In this document: piece after piece, positions 50,891 through 54,228 of the stretch
Position numbering within the stretch: position 1 is the first letter of the stretch
How the letters are laid out: every line of letters starts with the position of its first letter
Source: JACCZR01 sp035296565
GTDB taxonomy: Bacteria > Actinomycetota > Thermoleophilia > Solirubrobacterales > Thermoleophilaceae
Assembly: GCA_035296565.1 (NCBI GenBank)
Contig: DATHAQ010000014.1
Coordinates: forward strand, 1-54,228
Direction of reading: 5' to 3'
Length of the DNA stretch: 54,228 bases
Program-made: the position numbers and the translations under genes
Notes under the pieces: generated by a model
Told to the model about the DNA's origin: nothing
The model's input: only the letters and a program-made list of their open reading frames with translations
Databases searched by the model: none

Positions 50891-52089
50891 CCGAGCTCGC
50901 GTCCGACGCCGTCGCGGCGCGGATCGACGAGCTCCTCGCCCGCCGCGCCGCTGCCACCGAGGCCTTCTTCGGTCCCGAGGCGGAGCGCATCGCCGCGCTC
51001 TGCCTGGCCATGGCCGAACGCTTCGCCGCCGGCGGGCGACTGGTGGCCGTGGGCCTCTCGGCCCAGGCCCGGTCAGACGTGCGCCACGTGACGGTGGAGT
51101 TCGTTCACCCGGTGATCGTGGGCAAGCGGGCCCTGCCCGCGCTCGGCCTGTCGCGGGAAGGCGGGTCGCTGTTCGACCAGGTCGAGCTGTTGGTCGAGCA
51201 CGGCGACATCGCCATCGCGTTCGGGAGCGAGCCCGAGGTGGCCGAGGCGCTGGCCGCCGCCGGTCGGCGGGGCGCGCTGACGATCGCCTTCGGCAACGAC
51301 GCGGAGTGGTCCTTCGAGGTGCCCGGCGACGACCCTGACGTCCACCAGGAGCTCGCGGAGACGCTGTACCACGTGCTGTGGGAGCTGGTGCACGTCTTCT
51401 TCGAGCATCCGGGCCTGCTGACCGGCCGCGAGGACCGCCGCTCGCATGACACCGGAGCGTCGAGCTTCCTGTACCCCTTCCTGGCCGAGAGCGAGACCGA
51501 CCCGGAGCCGGTGCTCGCCGACGTCCGGCGCTCGGTGCTGCTGAAAGCCGATGAGGCCGGCGCCCTGCGCGAGCGCACGCTCCGCGACGGCCGCGCCGAG
51601 CTGGCGGCAGCGGCCGTCGCGCTACGCAGCTGCTTCGACGCCGGAGGCAAGCTGCTCGCCCTGGGCAACGGGGGCTCGGCGACCGATGCCATGGACCTGG
51701 TGGCCGACCTCCGCGAGCCGCTGGGCGACCGGTCGCCGCGCCGCGCCCTCGACCTGACCGAGGACCCCGCAGTGCTGACCGCGATCGCCAACGACATCGG
51801 GCCCGGAGCCATCTTCCAGCGCCAGGTCATCGCACACGGCCGCCCCGGCGACGCGCTCGTGGCGCTGTCGACCAGCGGCAACTCCGAGAACGTGATCGAG
51901 GCGCTGGCCGAGGCGCGGCGGAGGGAGCTGACGACGGTCGCGCTGGTGGGCTACGACGGGGGCAGCATCGCTTCCCAGCGCCTGGCCCAGCACGTGGTGG
52001 TCACGCCCTCCGAGCACATCCCTCGCATTCAGGAGGCCCAGGCCACGGCGTACCATGCGCTGACGGACCTCATCGAGGGAGAACGATGA
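50887..52089 (+). CDS. Double-SIS (GmhA-like) protein of the hydrogenase operon
   Basis: 400 residues with two sugar-isomerase (SIS) folds. The second half (about 210-400) is close to phosphoheptose isomerase: LLALGNGGSATDAMDLVADL, NDIGPGAIFQRQVIAHGRPG and LVALSTSGNSENVIEAL. The first half (about 1-195) keeps the fold (RLVAVGLSAQARSDVRHVTV, EFVHPVIVGKRALPALGLSR) but lacks the GNGGS and STSGNS phosphate-binding loops, and may be a structural or ligand half. SIS genes recur in group 1h loci, but their task there is not established. GTG 50887 overlaps the hypB stop. Confidence 0.85.
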   Translation: MTELASDAVAARIDELLARRAAATEAFFGPEAERIAALCLAMAERFAAGGRLVAVGLSAQARSDVRHVTVEFVHPVIVGKRALPALGLSREGGSLFDQVELLVEHGDIAIAFGSEPEVAEALAAAGRRGALTIAFGNDAEWSFEVPGDDPDVHQELAETLYHVLWELVHVFFEHPGLLTGREDRRSHDTGASSFLYPFLAESETDPEPVLADVRRSVLLKADEAGALRERTLRDGRAELAAAAVALRSCFDAGGKLLALGNGGSATDAMDLVADLREPLGDRSPRRALDLTEDPAVLTAIANDIGPGAIFQRQVIAHGRPGDALVALSTSGNSENVIEALAEARRRELTTVALVGYDGGSIASQRLAQHVVVTPSEHIPRIQEAQATAYHALTDLIEGER

Positions 52090-52217
52090 AGGACATCGCC
52101 CGAGCCGCCGCCCGTGGGGCCGTGGGCGCCACGGCCATGACCGGCATGCGCACGCTGGCGGATCACGTGCTCTACGGGCTGGTCCTCTCGGAGGGGCGAC
52201 GGCCGCCTCGGGGCTAG
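52086..52217 (+). CDS. 43-residue ORF between the SIS gene and hypF
   Basis: ATG 52086 overlaps the SIS-protein stop (ATGA) and reads MKDIARAAARGAVGATAMTG, then MRTLADHVLYGLVLSEGRRP and PRG to a TAG at 52215-52217. An N-terminal amphipathic Ala/Arg-rich helix is present. It looks like the N-terminus of larger actinobacterial proteins with a GAVGATAMTGMR segment, or it may be the N-terminal extension of hypF: one extra G in the GGGG run at 52210-52213 would fuse it in frame with HypF. Confidence 0.5.
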   Translation: MKDIARAAARGAVGATAMTGMRTLADHVLYGLVLSEGRRPPRG

Positions 52218-52219
52218 CT

Positions 52220-54228
52220 CCGACGCGCGCCGGCGCGCGCGTCGAGGGGACGGTCCAGGGGGTCGGCTTCCGTCCCTACGTGCACCGGCTCGCCGGCGAG
52301 CTGGGCTTGCGTGGGTTCGTGCTCAACGACGAACGGGGGGTGCTGCTCGAGATCGAGGGCGAGGCCGCCGCCGTGGAGACGTTCCTCGAGCGACTCCCGC
52401 GCGAAGCCCCGCCACTGGCGGCGGTGGAGCGCGTATCGAGCCGCGTGCTGGAGCCGACCGGCGAGCCGGGGTTCACCATCCGCGAGAGCCCCACCGGCGG
52501 CCAGCCCGACGCCCTCGTCTCGCCCGACTCGGCGACCTGCCCGGACTGCCTGGCCGAGCTGTTCGACCCCGCCGATCGCCGCCACCGCTACCCGTTCGTC
52601 AACTGCACGAACTGCGGGCCTCGGTTCACGATCGTGACGGGGGTTCCCTACGACCGCCCGCTCACCACCATGGCCGGCTTTGACATGTGCGACGCCTGCC
52701 GCGCGGAATACGAGGACCCGCGGGACCGCCGCTTCCATGCCCAACCCAACGCCTGTCCGGACTGCGGGCCCTCGCTCGCGCTGGCGGGGGGCGCCGCCGC
52801 CGACCCGATGGGGGAGGCGGTCGCGGCGCTGCTCGCCGGCAGCGTGGTGGCCGTGAAGGGCCTGGGGGGCTACCACCTGGCCTGCCGGGCGGCCGACGAG
52901 GCCGCCGTGGCCGCGCTGCGCTCACGCAAGCACCGCGAGGACCGACCCTTCGCCCTGATGGCGCGCGACCTCGCGGCGGCCCGCGAGCTGGTCGAGTTGG
53001 GGCCGGGCGAGGAGCGGCTGATGAGCGGTCGCGAGCGGCCCATCGTGATCGCCCGCCGCCGGCAGCAGGCCGGCGTGGCGGCCTCGGTCGCCCCGCGCTC
53101 GCCGGACCTGGGGGTGATGCTGCCCTACTCGCCGCTGCACCATCTTCTGCTCGCCGACGTCGGCGAGCCGCTCGTCATGACCAGCGCGAACGTGTCGGAT
53201 GAGCCGATCGCCTACTCCGACGCGGACGCGCTGGAGCGCCTGGGGGGTATCGCCGACCTGTTCCTCGTCCACGATCGGCCGATTCACGTGCGCGCCGACG
53301 ACTCGGTGGTGCGCGCAACCTCGGGTGCTCCCTTGTCCATCAGGCGCTCGCGCGGGTATGTGCCCGCGAGCGTGACTCTGCCGCTCGACGCGCCGGCGCT
53401 GCTGGCCTGCGGGGCGGAGCAGAAGAACACCTTCTGCCTGGCACGGGGGCGGCGGGCGTGGGTGGGTCACCACGTCGGCGACCTCGGCAACTGGGAGACG
53501 CTGCGTTCGTTTCGCGAGGGCATCGACCATTTCGAGCGACTGTTCGCGGTTCGGCCCGAGGTGGTCGCCCACGATCTGCACCCGGAGTACCTGTCGACCA
53601 AGCACGCGCTGGACCTCGAGGGCGTGGAGCATGTCGGCGTCCAGCATCACCACGCCCACCTGGCCGCCTGCCTGGCCGAGCACGGCGAGCTCGGGACCGC
53701 GGTGGGCGCGATCTTCGACGGCACCGGCTACGGGCCCGACGAGACGGTGTGGGGCGGCGAGATGCTCGTGGGCTCGCTCGGCGGCTTCGCGCGCGCGGCT
53801 CACCTGTGGCCGGTGCGGCTACCCGGCGGCGAGCGGGCGGTCCGCGAGCCGTGGCGCATGGCCTGCGCCTGGCTCGTGGAGACGCAGGGCCTCCAGCCGC
53901 GGCTGCCGCCGTCCCTGCGCGCTGACATCACGCCGGAGCGGTGGGACGAGGTCGCCCGACTGTGCGCCATCGGCACAGCGTCGCCGGTGACCACGAGCAT
54001 GGGCCGGCTGTTCGATGCCGTTGCCGCCCTCTGCGGCGTGCGCTCGGCCGCGACCTATGAGGGACAGGCCGCGGTGGAGCTCGAGGCGCTCGTGGATCCG
54101 GCGGAGCCCGGCGCCTACCCGATGCCCTGGCTCGACGCGCGTCCCACGATCCAGGCGCTGCTCGCCGACCTCGCCGGCGGTGTCGCGACCGGCCGTATTG
54201 CGGCCCGCTTCCACGAGGGCCTTGCCCG
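52220..54228 (+). CDS. hypF: Carbamoyltransferase HypF (3' part outside the window)
   Basis: At least 665 residues without a stop to the window end. Acylphosphatase domain: VEGTVQGVGFRPYVHRLAGE. Two Cys4 zinc fingers: CPDCLAELFDPADRRHRYP, NCTNCGP, CDAC and CPDCGP. YrdC-like domain: KGLGGYHLACRA, RKHREDRPFALM, TSANVSDEPI. Kae1/TobZ-like domain: HDLHPEYLSTKHAL and QHHHAHLAACLAE, FDGTGYGPDETVWGGE. HypF makes carbamoyl-AMP from carbamoyl phosphate and transfers the carbamoyl group to HypE. The 5' end is odd: this frame is open from 52064, but no ATG, GTG, TTG or CTG occurs before the conserved VQGVGF motif; the first is GTG 52280 inside the acylphosphatase domain. The start given is only the approximate beginning of the conserved region. 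Confidence 0.9.

Overview
The window is about 70% GC with GTG/TTG starts common and most genes packed on the plus strand. Several traits point to a deep-branching actinobacterium, most likely of the Thermoleophilia/Solirubrobacterales type: a CarD-ispD-ispF-cysS-rlmB-sigH block, a DEDDh exonuclease fused to a UvrC-like nuclease, a zinc-ribbon rhomboid, and a group 1h [NiFe]-hydrogenase. The lineage is inferred from gene content and order; no 16S rRNA gene is present. I see no insertion sequence, phage module or CRISPR array.

Layout. 1-5.3 kb: the end of folB, an HD-GYP protein, folK, coaX, dus, greA and lysS (folate, CoA, tRNA modification, transcription and translation). 5.6-8.2 kb: clpC. 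8.2-12 kb: a doubly broken glycosidase-like gene, a CDGSH protein, the exonuclease/GIY-YIG fusion and a secreted PKD protein. 12-21.7 kb: radA, disA, carD, ispD, a PHP phosphatase, ispF, an amidase, cysS, rlmB and sigH, covering genome surveillance by c-di-AMP, CarD-dependent transcription and isoprenoid synthesis. 21.9-32.2 kb: tRNA-Thr, a PlsC-GpsA fusion, an ECF-like sigma gene with an anti-sigma remnant nearby, a rhomboid protease, two glycosyltransferases, a cobalamin-binding-type protein, phhB and a CNNM/CorC protein. 32.2-39.8 kb: a fatty-acid/acyl-CoA catabolism region (3-hydroxyacyl-CoA dehydrogenase, thiolase, three acyl-CoA dehydrogenases, a START-like protein) that also holds a Ser/Thr kinase with a TPR-like tail.

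39.9-54.2 kb: a compact operon for a group 1h (actinobacterial, high-affinity) [NiFe]-hydrogenase. Order: hypC, a HypC-like paralogue, hypD, hypE, hypA, hhyS, hhyL, a NifU/rubredoxin-like protein, DUF5947, a 71-aa protein, DUF6084, a 319-aa protein, a hydrogenase protease with an extra N-terminal domain, a 35-aa membrane miniprotein, hypB, a double-SIS protein, a 43-aa ORF and hypF, which runs off the window. The Hyp proteins build and insert the Ni-Fe(CN)2CO site, the protease trims HhyL, and the enzyme probably feeds electrons from trace H2 to the respiratory chain. About seven genes in this operon have no assigned function and are the best candidates for new biology.

Signals that cut across the window: many transcription-unit-leading genes carry a TANNNT hexamer only 6-14 nt before the start codon and no Shine-Dalgarno, which predicts widespread leaderless mRNAs. 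Other recurrent signals are NTGA start/stop overlaps, three convergent gene pairs sharing a CTAG tetranucleotide, a 41-bp structured repeat present twice, and intrinsic terminators with a shared CTCAG/CTGAG stem.
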